From positions 45,993,028 through 46,057,027 of the forward strand of contig OZ024936.1 of assembly GCA_964017235.1 (NCBI GenBank): a stretch of DNA of 64,000 nucleotides. The letters are read 5' to 3'. Below the pieces are notes generated by a model that saw only the letters and a program-made list of their open reading frames with translations, had not been told where the DNA came from and ran no database searches. This DNA is from Sabellastarte sp. h YS-2021. Its lineage: Eukaryota; Annelida; Polychaeta; Sabellida; Sabellidae. Each line of letters opens with the position of its first letter. Position 1 is the stretch's first letter. The position numbers were made by a program, and so were the translations under genes. Positions 33,877-45,117 of the stretch are shown here, piece after piece.

Positions 33877-34255
33877 TAATTTGAATGTACATTAAAAATA
33901 TTAAAAACATGGCAAAGCAACTGTCTAATATTATATTAATTGTGTATAAAATCAAAACTATTGGTGTGCAGATTGCACAAATGATAGACAACCAGTGATT
34001 ACAATTAAACTGAATGAAGATTTTATTGACATACTCTCATGTTAATGTAATAGGTGGCTATTGGTAAAGATTCTTTAAAATACACAGTACTTTATCCACA
34101 ATGAGCTGTAATTTGAATGAACATTAAAAATATAAAAAAACATGGCAAAGCAATGTCTAATATTATATTAATTGTGTATAAAATAAAAACAATTGGTGTA
34201 CAGATTGCACAAAATGATAGACAACCAGTGATTACAATTAAACTGAATGAAGAAC
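33877..34255 (+). repeat. ~145-base direct duplication, 233 bases apart
   Basis: 33877-34021 and 34108-34253 share 'gtctaatattatattaattg', 'cagattgcacaaa' and 'atagacaaccagtgattaca' with few differences. AT-rich; minus-strand frames over it are shadows. Confidence 0.8.
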
Positions 34256-34744
34256 TCAGTTCATTAAATTGTGATATATATAATGCCATGTTATATGTGT
34301 TATAGTGCAGCTAAACACACATATTACACATGAAAGAAAACAATAATCACAAAGCTGCCAAAACACATTTTGTCACATGAAATGTCAGTAAATGAATGTC
34401 AAAAGCTGCAAACTAGTAGACTTCCCTCAAGTCTTTTTGTCTTAGGTATTATATGAGGACTGAATGACTTTTTGTCAAGAATTTGGTGCTGACAATTTCA
34501 CCAGACAGTAATATTCCCACTCATATAATGGATTCATAATGATTCCATGTATGTCAGATTTGGTGGAATATGAAATACAAAGACTTGTACAAAGTCTAGC
34601 AAAGTGGAGGAGATTTAAATAAGTAAAATGTAACCTTAGGTAGAGTATACTAAAATTTACTTTGAACCAAAGCAGCAGGGTAAGATATTGACCAATTACG
34701 TTAGCATTCTATCCCTTTTTGCACATCAGAGCCTTAGAGGATGT

Positions 34745-34800
34745 TTACATCAAATTCGGCGCTATATAAGTGTTTCTTACTTACTTACTTACTTACTTAA
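34745..34800 (+). mobile_element. SINE-like 3' end with (CTTA)n tail
   Basis: 'ttcggcgctatataagtg' followed by six CTTA repeats. The 'ggcgctatataa' block plus a short tandem tail is the usual 3' end of several invertebrate SINE families. No pol III head was found upstream. Confidence 0.4.
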
Positions 34801-35137
34801 GTGTGTAAAATTGCCAATGATGGACTGCAAATAAATGAAATGCTTAATTCAAAATACAAAGGTAATCCGCCCCCATAACTGATACAACTTGACCAGAAAA
34901 AGTTTACTTTGTGCTTGTTTTAATTTACTTGAAATCTACATTGACATCCTCGAAAATAACAGACTTTACCCACACAATGTCCAATTAGTTCGCCTTGTTG
35001 TGGTGCTTTTAAGTGGGTGATAAAGCAATGTTCAATCAATGCCTCAACTTGGCAAAGGAAAATTAACATAGAAATTCCAGAAAAACACAGTTTATGCCAT
35101 TGCTCACGTCAGCTGCCTTGTATGGTATGTTTCATTG

Positions 35138-35140
35138 CCC

Positions 35141-35171
<31 letters not shown>

Positions 35172-35179
35172 AAAAAAAA
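35138..35179. repeat. Homopolymer tract C24 A18
   Basis: A run of about 24 C followed directly by about 18 A. A shorter C17 tract lies at about 63801-63817 and an A18 run at about 27027. Their lengths are likely uncertain in the assembly. Confidence 0.8.
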
Positions 35180-35599
35180 AGTTTGAAAGTTGATGATAGC
35201 TAATTGTTTATAATCATTCTGAGAACTGTTTTGTGGCAGGTTGAGGATTGTGCCTAGTAATGGTGGGGAGCAGTAGCTGCAACACTCCAGATCTACCATC
35301 TACCAATTTGTGCAATGTTGGGGTACAATGATACGTGCAAAGCAGTATCATCTCTGTTGCCATTTTAAGCATGAGGTCTGAAGGTGTGTGTTTCTAGAGA
35401 TCACTTTCATAAATTCTCGAGCATTATTGGTGTCTCTGATGGCTTCCAAGCTCTGATGACAGCGCCCTAGTGATGCCTGTTGGTCTTGTTCTTTGTTGAT
35501 GCTTAGGTAGGTTTGTATTTTAGAGAACACTATTCCAGTATTGAGAAATGCACATGTGTCATAGACTGATATCTATGGTTTAAGCTTTTTTCATCTTCT

Positions 35600-35850
35600 T
35601 TTAGGTAGTTATGTTTATGGTAGCCTTTATCTGTCTGTTAAATAATGTGAAAAGCTACCAATGGATTTCGATTGAAGTTTAATGATATGTCACCAATGAC
35701 ACAAGGAACAGAGAGTTTTTGACCATTTTCTGGATCCAGGATTACTAAAGGATATTTTATCCTTGAAATTCATCAGCAAACTGGAGATGTTGGGCCTTGT
35801 CAGAGGTGTGCGTTCTCCAGGTGGTCTTATTTCTAATTGTGTCACTGTTT
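35600..35850. repeat. CCTCCGCCAAGG-type repeat fragment
   Basis: Shares 'aggtagttatgtttatgg', 'tgtctgttaaataatgtg', 'ggatttcgattgaag', 'tgacacaaggaaca', 'ctggatccagg' and a right end 'cagaggtgtgcgttctcc' with the copy at 5605-6238. Diverged and shortened. Confidence 0.55.
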
Positions 35851-35904
35851 TCCTTGGTTTATTAACAGAGAGTAAGTGGTATACTCCATTGCCTTACACA
35901 GGTA

Positions 35905-36135
35905 ACCCCGGCTTGGTGTAGTGTGTAGTGGGTAATACACTAGCCTTTCACCTCTTAAGTCTACAGTTTAAACCCGGACTCTATTGGGGAAAGTTGGTAG
36001 TTGATTACCGATGCCCAACAGTTTACAGTACAGAATCTTGACTAACTATTATGTACTGGTTTCCTCTGCCCATAAAACTACCCGTCATGATATAATCGAT
36101 ACAATGTGTTGAAAGTGATGCTAAACCTAAATCAG
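35905..36135 (+). mobile_element. Degenerate SINE of the same tRNA-derived type
   Basis: A diverged head (gtgtagtgggtaatacacta; B-box-like gtttaaacccgg) is followed by body segments close to the intact copies: 'caacagtttacagtacagaa', 'gtactggtttcctctgccca', 'aaactacccgtcatgat' and 'tgttgaaagtgatgctaaac'. No clear target duplication. Confidence 0.65.
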
Positions 36136-37024
36136 TTGAATCAAATACATGTGGAACCTGTTTCACCAACATATGCACTTAATACTTATCACACTTTATA
36201 CATGTCATTTGGTTGGTATACAATCAGATATTCTGGAATGACACATGCAAATAACATATATTACAAATGAAGCTGGCAAAACGTGCATTATATGTTTTTC
36301 ATATATCTCTAATAAGAGATGTCTTACTTTTACTATCCGCCATTTTTTTTATAAATAATAAATGAAATAGGTCTACATTTAAAAAAGAATCCACAAAAGA
36401 CTGCAATATAGATAAAGGTACCGGCGAATTTAAGGTTTTCCATTTGTAATTTGCGATCCCTCCTCTAATTCTCCATGGATTGTAATGCAAGAAAAGTGAG
36501 AAGAGGCTCTATAAAATACCTTTTCCATGATGTATATAACATATTTGTTGCTCACATTCTTACTGAAAAAATGGACAAATTTGTTAAGTCAATTATGTAT
36601 AGTAACTTAGTAAGTGGCTTCTGGAAGTACGAAAAAATTGCCCCTGTTTGTTCCATATTAAGGTCACATTCATGTGGCGGATAATAACATGATACTCAGT
36701 TTACAAGTTGTATATTTTGCAGAGTGTCACCAGACTTATTGGCCAATGTATTATTCAAGGGGTAAAAAGGCCTAGCGTCAGTATTTGTCAGTACATCCAG
36801 GGTCTGCTGTCAAGTCACAAGTCCTGTGACTCACACTTTCCAAAACCACTCTCACTAAAAACATTGCCATAACATCTGAAGTGTATGGTTAGTCTCTGAC
36901 AAGAAAGCAGTTCTGACTTTCACAGTACACTCCCTTTCTGGAAACTACTGTTTCAAAATTCTTCCCCTGGTATGCGTTTGAATATACTCTTGCAGTATTT
37001 TGCATGTAATTGTATTTGAGCTAA

Positions 37025-38752
37025 CTTAGTAACTAAAATCATAATGAAATCTCCAAGTAAATCATGTTCCCTTGACCCTTGGCCCACTTTTCTTGTTCTC
37101 GGTTATTTGGATATTCTCATTACTCCCATTACTTCAATAATTAATGCTTCCCTTGAACAAGGGAAGTGCCCTAATTTCTTCAAGCAGGCCCATGTTACCC
37201 CCATCCTCAAAAAATCATCCTTAGACAAAGAAATTCTTAAAAACTATAGGCCTGTCTCCAATCTGAACTTCATTTCAAAGATACTTGAAAGGGTAGTGGC
37301 AGTCCAGTTACAAACTCACCTTCACGAAGCTGGCCTTATGACTGCCTTTCAATCAGCATATAGAAAACATCATTCAACTGAAAGTGCTCTCCTTAATATC
37401 CACAACGACATTCTCCTCAATATGGCCAAAGGGTCTGTCACAGCCCTCACCCTCTTGGATCTGTCAGCCGCATTTGATACCATTGACCACACCATTCTCC
37501 TAGACAGACTTAATGTTCACTATGGTATCAGTGAACTAGCACTTGGCTGGTTCAAATCATACCTGTCAGGAAGGACACACCCGGTCAAGGTAGGTAACAC
37601 ACTGTCCCATCCTGCTGCTCTCCAGTATAGGGTCCCCCAGGGCTCCGTCCTTGGTCCAATTCTGTTTTCCCTCTACACCAACCCAATTAGTTCAATTATT
37701 CACTCTCACAGTAGTATAAACCACCTTTTCTACGCCGATGACACTCAGCTATACATAACACTAACACCAACAAACTTCTCTCACTCTATACAAAAACTAA
37801 AAAACTGTCTAATCGACATTCAAAATTTCATGTCTGCAAACAAATTAAAACTCAATCCTAAGAAAACTGAGTTTATCCTAATAGGCTCCAAAAACAACCG
37901 TAAACAACTCCTTCCTCACTTTCCGATCAATATTCTCGGCAATCAGGTCTCACCAGCACAAAGCGTTAGGAACCTCGGAGTGGTGTTCGACTCCAATTTT
38001 TCATTCTCAGACCATGTGTCACAGGTCATAAAGTCCACCAGAGTTCATGCGAGAGACCTCTATAGAATCCGTCCCCTCTTAGACCTTAACACATCAGTTC
38101 TTCTAGCAAATGCTTTGGTGAGCAGCAGACTGGACTACTGCAATTCCTTATTCTTATCACTTACAGATTTTGAGTTGAAGATTGCAGTTAGTCCAAAACT
38201 CACTCTGTAGGGTTGTCACCCGGTCCTCCAAATACTGTCACATTACCCCTGAATTAAAAAAACTGCATTGGCTCCCTATCAAATACAGGATACAATTTAA
38301 AATTGGTCTCATCACATACAAAACTCTCAACCAGGGTGAACTAGTTTACCTTAGAGAATTTATTCATCCCTACACTTCTTCCAGGAACACAAGGCGAAGT
38401 ATCCCCAAACTCAAATTCCTTCACACTCCCACTTTCGACCGTAAGGTTCATAAATCAGTCAAACATTTCTCCAATTCTTTCAGTCACTATGCCCCAGTTC
38501 TCTGGAACTCCTTCCCCTTCCAAATAAGAAATAGCCCCTCTGTCACATATTTCAGGAAACACCTCAAAACCCACCTCTTTAATTCTAGTTTTCCAACTTA
38601 GTTTCCTTCCCTCTTGGTCACACCCACAACTCTGGATTACTGACCTTGAACGCCCCTTGACTTTCTTTATGATAATGATTTTGTTAAGTCAGCGCACTGA
38701 GTTCCCCTTTGTGGGGAAGATATTGCGCCTGCAAAGCAGTAGATTAGATTAA
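37025..38752 (+). mobile_element. CR1/L2-type LINE, 5'-truncated, reverse transcriptase with frameshift
   Basis: Non-LTR retrotransposon lacking its 5' part, including any endonuclease. The first frame (37044-38210) carries the reverse transcriptase: KNYRPVSNLNFISKILE, QSAYRKHHSTESALL, LDLSAAFDTIDH (catalytic Asp about residue 139 from 37044), RVPQGSVLGPILF and FYADD (Asp 232 and 233), then LKLNPKKTEFILIG. Near 38180 the frame breaks: compared with the copy at 48.3 kb two bases are missing in the stretch ending TDFEL, and the C-terminus continues in another frame (38185-38601, CRVVTRSSKY, HWLPIKYRIQFK, PVLWNSFP). The 3' end is a short tail of GATTA repeats at 38740-38752, as in CR1/L2 elements. 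The copy is dead. Clade assignment is by recalled motif pattern. Confidence 0.88.
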
Positions 38753-38759
38753 TTCTGTA

Positions 38760-40290
38760 CTAGTTTTTAATTTATATTGTACTAGGGTGACCTCTATGCA
38801 TTTCTCTTATACTTTTTGCTAATTTTATTCTAGAGGCAATTCTGTAATTGTTTTATGTAGATTAATCTTTTAATTTTTTGTCAGTCAAAAACATGTATTG
38901 TATGCCAAAATATTTTTACATCTCAGTAATGCTGAGTAATTAGCCTTTGGCTATTCTTGTGGAAAGTAATAAGTTGGACATTAATAGAGACCTTGCGCAC
39001 TTTATGTTGGCTGTAACGTAGGCACAAAGAATAATTAGGTTACGGCTGGAGTCATAACGTACACATCTATTTTACTTGCGCAGTACAAGAATTAAGTATC
39101 GCATGCACGCCATCAGCGACATGAGTAGTGTACCGAAGCAGTCACCCATCCAAGTACTAACGTTCCCCATTGCTGCTTAACTTCAGTGAACAGACAGATT
39201 CTCATCATGCTGCACAACAAATCATGAAAGTCCAGAGACAAAAATTACCAAAAAAAGTGATCTCTAGAAGCGCGAGCCTCGCTAAGCTCACACTTAAAAA
39301 CCATTAACTATCATTGGCAAAATACAAATAATAACTTGTCAGACCAAATATTATATGATTGCATTACAACTATTTGACATTATAAGTTAAATTTTACATT
39401 ATAAAACCGAATTACCATATATAGAATAGATATAAATCCTTTATGTATTTTTTAAAAAGTTATTTTATTTTCTGATTCACAAAAATTACTTTCACAATGC
39501 ATTACAGTCAGACGGACTATTTGAAGGTCACCACACACAATACCAGTCCCTGTTTTGTAAGTGGACTGGTGACCGGCCTAGCTACAATTATACTTACTAA
39601 TAATCCAGCATTAAGATGTAACTGCGTGGAACAACATCTCAAGAACAGCTCAATAAACTGTTATTTATGATCACTTTTTATTTTATGTTTCAAACAATAT
39701 TTGCATTAATTTTATAGGCTGATCAATATTGATAGCTTTAGAATTGATTTTTGTGTCAATAAAATAAACATATTGAAAATTGGAAAATTCAAACCGAAAC
39801 ACTCCATACATCCTTTATTGTATTTTTCTCTGTTTTAACTTTTACACGTATGCATACTGTATATTGTTTTTTCAATTTACAAACCAATTTTCCAGTATCT
39901 AACAAAAGTTGAAAAATGATATGCGACAAGACGAATATGCAAGACTTTGAACATAATTTATGGTAGTGGGAACAGGTCAGGATTTAAATCACTGAAGGTA
40001 ACTATAAGCTAACCTGTTTATGCTCTTAATCTTCTTTTTAATATTTATCGCAGGAAACAGTATATTAGATTAGATGCAAAACTTGCTAACCAGCCACAAG
40101 GTTGGCTCAGAACTTAACTCTTTTGACATCCAATCACAGACTTTCACTGGTGTGTGGGTTTGACTCCTATAAGTGACAATGCTGTGGGGATGTCTCACTA
40201 TGACCCTGGTTGTTGAACGGGACATGAAGCCCTTACTTTGATCTTACTTGATATGATATCATATACGTCAAGTATATCCAAACAGTTTCT
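38760..40290. other. Intergenic between LINE and glycosyltransferase, 5S relic only
   Basis: The 5S-derived sequence is the only item recognised. 'tattagattagatgcaaaac' at 40062 resembles a LINE tail but has no LINE sequence next to it. Confidence 0.5.
39110..39225 (-). pseudogene. 5S rRNA-derived sequence (pseudogene or 5S-type SINE)
   Basis: On the minus strand 'cactgaagttaagcagc' is followed by 'gttagtacttggatgggtga', which are the 5S rRNA box A and box C regions of the internal pol III promoter in correct order and spacing. The 5' third and the 3' end are strongly diverged (box A preceded by 'gaatctgtctgttca'; the end reads 'tgtcgctgatggc'). It is not a functional 5S gene. It could be the head of a 5S-derived SINE whose body lies at about 38950-39100; I found no second copy in the window. 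Confidence 0.7.
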
Positions 40291-40294
40291 TTCG

Positions 40295-40540
40295 TTTCCT
40301 CTGTCATGGAGGTATTTTCTTTAATGAACTTTAATTTGTCTGTTAGTTAGCAGGAGTATACAAATACTACATGTTGGGAATTCATAAAAAATCACAAGAT
40401 GGGCCTTGGGACCAACTTTGATCCCGTTAAAAGTTGAGGTGGGATCCAGAGATCACCATCTGGATACAAAAGTAGTGATTTTACTAATTATTATATGCTT
40501 GGCGGAGGTCTGCTCTCTCTAAGTGCTCTTGTTATTGTTG
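40295..40540. repeat. CCTCCGCCAAGG-type repeat fragment directly upstream of the GT8 gene
   Basis: 'cctctgtcatggaggtattt' to 'cttggcggaggtctgctctc'. The last part contains an ATG in frame with the glycosyltransferase (40495) and would add 31 residues. The repeat ends about 47 bases before the preferred ATG at 40588. Confidence 0.65.
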
Positions 40541-40587
40541 TTACTTTATGTATTGTAGGTTTGTTATTTGCTCTCTTTGGCGTAATC

Positions 40588-41745
40588 ATGATTGCCAGAA
40601 CAATCTCCAAATGTGTTAAAATTGCCTTGGCACTGTATCTCTGTTATATTGTGTATATGGTGTACAGAAGTAGTGTCATATCATCGAGGAGTTCAAAGCC
40701 ACATTCCAGTGACCAAAGATCATATACCAGCAGCATACATGGCACAGATAATCCCCCGACCATTCACATTGGTGCTGTGTCCTTTGGACAGAAATATGCA
40801 GAGATAGTGCTGAAGAACATCCAGTTCTCCCTTTTGTTGACTACAGCCAACATCCAGTGGTATGTTTTCACCATTGACAATGCCACTGATATTATTGAGG
40901 CAGGCATTCAGTCTTGGCCTGATAATTTCAAACGCAGGGTCTCTGTGGTGAACATTCCATTGGTATGCACAAAATGGAAGGAACATATCAAGGCCAAGGT
41001 TCTCAGAGGTGTGGCCCTGAAGCCCTGTGTTATAAGTGATTTTGAAAACACTGTACTGAAGGACCATACAGATAAGTTTATATTTATTGATCTGGATACC
41101 TTTATAATGGATGACCTCATGCACTTGTGGAATTACTTTTCTATATTTACCAGTGACCACATCATGTCATTAGCCAGGGCAGATTTCAGGTACTTATTAT
41201 TGAAATACTCTCAGTACAGCTATGATCAGAGGTATGGTATTAACACCGGTGTAATTCTCGTCAATTTCAAAAACATGGCAGGCTTTGACTTCGAAGAGAG
41301 GTACATCGGTTGCTCGAAGGAGGAAATTTACTTTGAGAGCAACGAAACACGAGATATTGGGAAGAAAGATGACCAGAACATCTTGAATGTGTTATTTTAC
41401 AAGTATCCATATAAGATACTTCCTCTGGGTTGCAACTGGAACTATCGAGGCTCAATGGATCTTGAATGTACAGCAGGAAGCACCAAAAATTGTGATGAAG
41501 CAATCTCCCAAGGTGTATCATTAATTCATACATATTCAGATACATACCTGTCAAACAGTCATTACTCTGCAGTTTACAAGTGTTCAGTTGATCTTGATTT
41601 GAACAATGTCAATGAAACTGTTCGCTGTTTACATGCTGGTATCCAGACATTTAAAAAAGGCAGGGAGAAGAAATGTAGTTTACACGTAAATAATCTTGGA
41701 CCTCTAGAACGTGCCTTAAACAGACTATATCCTGGAATTGTGTGA
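40588..41745 (+). CDS. GT8 glycosyltransferase, glucoside xylosyltransferase-like (copy 1)
   Basis: Intronless gene for a type II Golgi-type membrane protein of 385 residues. The N-terminal segment VKIALALYLCYIVYMVY is the signal anchor, followed by a Ser-rich stem and a catalytic domain. Landmarks: IHIGAVSFGQKY (first strand), FIFIDLDTFIMDD with the DLD metal/UDP-sugar motif at residues 168-170, RYGINTGVILVNF, KKDDQNILN, and GCNWNYRGSM...C...C.EAI with GVSLIH. This order and the CNWNYR and GINTGV blocks match GXYLT1/2, which add xylose to O-glucose on EGF repeats; the acceptor here is unknown. N-glycosylation sequons are present. I place the start at 40588 because the second copy (53787) begins at the same distance from its anchor. 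An ATG at 40495 is also in frame but lies inside a repeat end. A possible poly(A) signal AATAAA is near 42065. Family fairly sure, donor and acceptor not. Confidence 0.85.
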   Translation: MIARTISKCVKIALALYLCYIVYMVYRSSVISSRSSKPHSSDQRSYTSSIHGTDNPPTIHIGAVSFGQKYAEIVLKNIQFSLLLTTANIQWYVFTIDNATDIIEAGIQSWPDNFKRRVSVVNIPLVCTKWKEHIKAKVLRGVALKPCVISDFENTVLKDHTDKFIFIDLDTFIMDDLMHLWNYFSIFTSDHIMSLARADFRYLLLKYSQYSYDQRYGINTGVILVNFKNMAGFDFEERYIGCSKEEIYFESNETRDIGKKDDQNILNVLFYKYPYKILPLGCNWNYRGSMDLECTAGSTKNCDEAISQGVSLIHTYSDTYLSNSHYSAVYKCSVDLDLNNVNETVRCLHAGIQTFKKGREKKCSLHVNNLGPLERALNRLYPGIV

Positions 41746-42169
41746 ATTGCATAAATGATATTTAATTATGTCTTGTTTCATTTATGTAACCCTTAATTTT
41801 TAAGCATACAGTATTGTAATATCTTATCGTTCTTACACTCACTTTTTCTTCCTTTGATAACAACTTGGTGTTATTATTTTAAGTTCATACATTAACTACA
41901 CATGTTCTTGCAGAAGACACAAGTCATACAGGACAATTACACAAACACAGATGTATCATTCCAGCTGCTGATACGTCAAATATTTCTGTCTGTTAAGCAA
42001 CTTAATCACTAATTATATTAATTCTAATGGCATCATCATCAAGTTCTCTCTAAGTGTAGCCCAAAATAAATAGGAAGATGCTTCCAACTGATCAAACATG
42101 TGGTGTCATCTGATAGTTTATTTGGCTGGCTCTGGAATTTGTTCCCGGCATCCAGATATGTCTGTTCAT

Positions 42170-43375
42170 CTGTTTGTTTTATACTGGTCTGTCCTCCCTT
42201 ATTTTAAAACAGTGTTAATGCCTTTTTGATGGTATAATTGCTTCTACCAAACAGGATAAGTGTTTGGTGATACCTGGTTTTTGTCTATTTGTTTGGAAAA
42301 TGACTCAACTTGTTACAGACAGATTTTGATGAAAAATTCAGGAAATGTTTTGCCCCTGTTCCACCAAAGGATTAAGCCCTGATTGGTCCTGCAACCCTTA
42401 ATCCTTGAGAGTCTGTGAAAAAAACATGAATAATGGGTGGGGCAATGGAGTTGGGGTCCAATTCTCCGATTTTTCTCAGGAAGTCTCAGACCTCCTCAAA
42501 CAACTCATGATCATTCCCCAACAAAGAGGCGATTAAGGCCCAATTGTGATAGGATGCAACACCAATCCCGTCTGGGACATACCTACTGGGTCTCAGACTG
42601 GTCTGAAACCTCCTCAGACTTCTTGGGACTAAGAACAGATTTCCCCAGTCAGCTATGGCCGATTTTTTTTTCTTTTGCATGGGGCGTTGGGATAGATCTA
42701 GGATTAAGTCCAGACCTCCTGGGACTAAAACAAAGCTGAACTGACATTAAGAGTTTCAGAAAGACTCAGACAACCTTAGATTGTGTTAATTTGGGTCTGA
42801 GGAGGTCTCAGGAAGTCTGAGAATGGAATATTTGTGGGTAGGGGCAAAAGAGGATCAGTTACAGTCGTGAAAAATATCAAACACGTTTGATCTTTAAACC
42901 GACCACGACATATTCAAACAGACTCGTGCAGACTGCCTGGGACTCTGAAAGAGATCCCCCAAAATCCTGAAACGGGGATCCTTAGTCGTGTGGTGGAACA
43001 GGGGCATTAACATTGGTACAGTGAACAGATGATTTGATCTTTCTGGTGATCCAGAACACCGTCTGAACTAGCAAGTTTTAAAGATTTTTATCTCTCAACT
43101 CATAAACAATATTGTTGTTGGGCCTTGTCTGACATATGTGCTCTGCGAGTGATCTTGCTCATTACTCCCACAAATGAGGATATGTTTTGATAGCATACGT
43201 TCTTTGTCTGTTTGTCTGTTTGTTTGCATGATAACTCAAAAAGTTGTGGATGGATTTTGATCAAACTGTAATGTCAACAGCAGGAACAAATGACTTTCAT
43301 CATGGTTGTCATAGTTGCACTCATAAGTAATATTGGAGGTGTTAAGGCCTTCGATGAGGTATTCTCTCCCTGAGT
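42170..43375. repeat. Two adjoining CCTCCGCCAAGG-type repeat fragments, first one split by MITE copy A
   Basis: 'tctgtttgttttatactgg' to 'ttcaggaaatg' (42350) continues after the MITE as 'gaacagatgatttgatcttt' and ends 'tgtgctctgcgagtgatctt'. A second fragment follows (43165-43375: 'ttgtctgtttgtctgtttg', 'aaaagttgtggatgg', right end 'tattctctccctgag'). Confidence 0.5.
42351..43006. mobile_element. Non-autonomous Harbinger-like MITE, copy A
   Basis: Starts TGCCCCTGTTCCACCAAAGG and ends GGTGGAACAGGGGCA, an inverted terminal repeat, with CTTAGTCGTG just inside the right end. It sits inside an older CCTCCGCCAAGG-type repeat, interrupting it between 'ttcaggaaatg' and 'taacattgg'. The right flank is TTA, matching the three-base target of Harbinger elements; the left flank reads TTT, so the duplication is imperfect. 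The interior has no ORF. It contains an imperfect palindrome around 'atcaaacacgtttgat' (about 42872). Confidence 0.6.
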
Positions 43376-44101
43376 TTTCTTGTTTAAAATGGCATCACGT
43401 TATAATAATGGAAACGTTAAAAGAGATTTTGTAGTTCATTACATTACCCCTCTAGAGTGTTTAAGTTTTCTCTATTTTTCCTTTGTGATAGCAAAACTTT
43501 CATTATTTGCAATTCTGCAGTGTTTCTCCTTTTTGAAAGACGGCAAATATCTAGGGAAAGTTAAAAGATTTCATGCTAATTTTCCATTACTGCCATTTTT
43601 TATGCTAATCTATGTTAGACCCTTAGAATCTGTCTTGACAGAGATTAGGTGCTACAAAACTTCCGGTGGAATTGATTTTTTATGAGCCATAGCACAAGCC
43701 AACACACCAACAAACCCTCTAGCCAACAAACCCACTGTGTGTTAAGTTGCTATCAAAATCTTTTCTTTTAAAACATTTATTCTTTTCTGTAAAAAAATTA
43801 CATTCGATTTGGGTATTTGTTATTTCTTTTTGCCACAAATATGACACTGTATCAATGGGTACAGATTGGGAATGATCTTCATATTTGTGTTTGGAGATCG
43901 TTTGTCGGTTGGTATGTTTGTGGGCTTGTTAGTGGGTGGGTTGGTGGGCTTGTTGGTTGGTGGGTTGTGGACTGTTTGGTTCGTGGGTTTGTGAGCTTGT
44001 TGGTTATTTTGAAACAAACACATCTGTTAATTGCTTTACAATAATTGGTAGCCCTGAAAAAGACTGATTTGTTTATGGCAATTCCTTAAAAGAACTGTTT
44101 A

Positions 44102-44640
44102 TATTCTGTCATCTTGCCAGGCCACTGCTCCCTCATTGTTAAAGTAGTCCCTCAGGTAGTACCTCTGACGTTTGCCTTCTCTGGCAGGGTTTCTGTCATG
44201 ACCACCATCACCACCAACCAATTGACCATCACCAAGCACCTCATCATCTTCTGGTTGTCGACCACCATGCTGACCATTGTACTGACTTCTTTGTATGTTG
44301 TGAAGCACTGCAAAGGTCAATACCATTTCTCTAACTGTTTCTGGGGGTTTCTCTATGGTTGTCAACAGGATCCTGAATCTGGATACCATGATCCCAAATG
44401 CTTTCTCTACCACTCTTCTGCCCCTGGATGTTCTGCAATTAGCAATTATTTCTTCTTTGGTCAGCATTCTCCTTCCATAGGGTTTCATAAGCCAGGTCTT
44501 CAGGGCAAAGGTCGTCAGCCAAGATGAGGTAGGGGACATCAGAACCACCCTGTGTAATGGCCATGGCCTGACCTACATGTTGTGTCCCCCTCTTGGTGGT
44601 TGTGGTGGTGGCTGCCATGGTTGATGTTGTAATAGCCTAT
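44102..44640 (-). pseudogene. PIF/Harbinger (HARBI1-like) transposase, 3' fragment with frameshift
   Basis: The minus strand encodes the C-terminal part of a DDE transposase of the PIF/Harbinger superfamily: FALKTWLMKPYGRRMLTKEE, SRGRRVVEKAFGIMVSRFRI (the Glu in RRVVEKAFG is the presumed third catalytic residue), then VLTFAVLHNIQRSQ and a charged tail ending RYYLRDYFNNEGAVAWQDD. Upstream, GGSDVPYLILADD (44575-44530) is in another frame: two bases appear to be lost right after the ADD motif, which carries the second catalytic Asp. The N-terminal half and the first Asp are not found. The copy cannot be active. A Harbinger-type end (ggtggaacaggggca) lies at about 45103-45117. Confidence 0.8.
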
Positions 44641-44734
44641 ACATCAACGTATGTAACTGAAAAAGGACAAAAAAGACCCTAAGTCGCCTCTGAAAATTTC
44701 TACTATTGAAAGGTGGCATCTTGTTGTCTGTGTA

Positions 44735-45117
44735 GAAAAGTAATTATAAAATTAGGTCCATGCCCCTATATATACCCCCCCCAAAATCCAGGGATTGGCT
44801 ACAACAAAAATCGGCCATTGCTGTCTGAGGAAAATTATTAGTCCCAGGAGGTATACAACAGTTGAGACCCAGAAGGTATATCCCAGACAGGATCAGGGTT
44901 GAAACCACTCTCAAAAGTGCTTTAATCACTTCTTAGTCGGGGAACGATCATGATTTCTCTGAGGATGTCTGAGGCTTCCTGGGGACTATCTGGGATTAAT
45001 AGCAGACCTACATCAGGATTCCATTTTCCCGCCCCTTTTTCATGTTTTTTCACTGACTCTCAATGATTAAGGATCCCAGGACGAATCAGGGCTTAATCCT
45101 TTGGTGGAACAGGGGCA
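44735..45117 (-). mobile_element. Harbinger-like MITE segment next to the transposase remnant
   Basis: Reverse-oriented relative of the elements at 24945 and 42351: the right end reads 'ccttt' followed by GGTGGAACAGGGGCA, and the interior shares 'ttcactgactctcaa' and the 'gtctgaggcttcctgggg' region. It abuts the transposase fragment at 44102-44640, so together they may be one decayed element of about 1 kb. Confidence 0.5.

Larger units (their letters stand above)
34800..37020. other. Intergenic, no gene recognised
   Basis: Contains the C/A tract, the repeat fragment at 35600 and the degenerate SINE at 35905. 36140-37020 shows no repeat or coding signal. No endonuclease belonging to the LINE at 37025 is present here. 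Confidence 0.5.

Noticed and set aside
36299..36684. Short frames on both strands upstream of the LINE
   Set aside because: No similarity to the LINE endonuclease and no domain; AT-rich chance frames.
40720..41160. 146-codon frame antisense to the first glycosyltransferase
   Set aside because: Shadow of a strongly supported coding strand.
43817..44044. Gly/Val/Trp-rich frame and its Pro/Thr-rich antisense (PTNKPTN)
   Set aside because: A GTTGGT/GTGGGT simple-sequence stretch; low complexity explains both frames.
44114..44527. 137-codon plus-strand frame over the Harbinger relic
   Set aside because: Antisense shadow of the transposase frame, which has family motifs.
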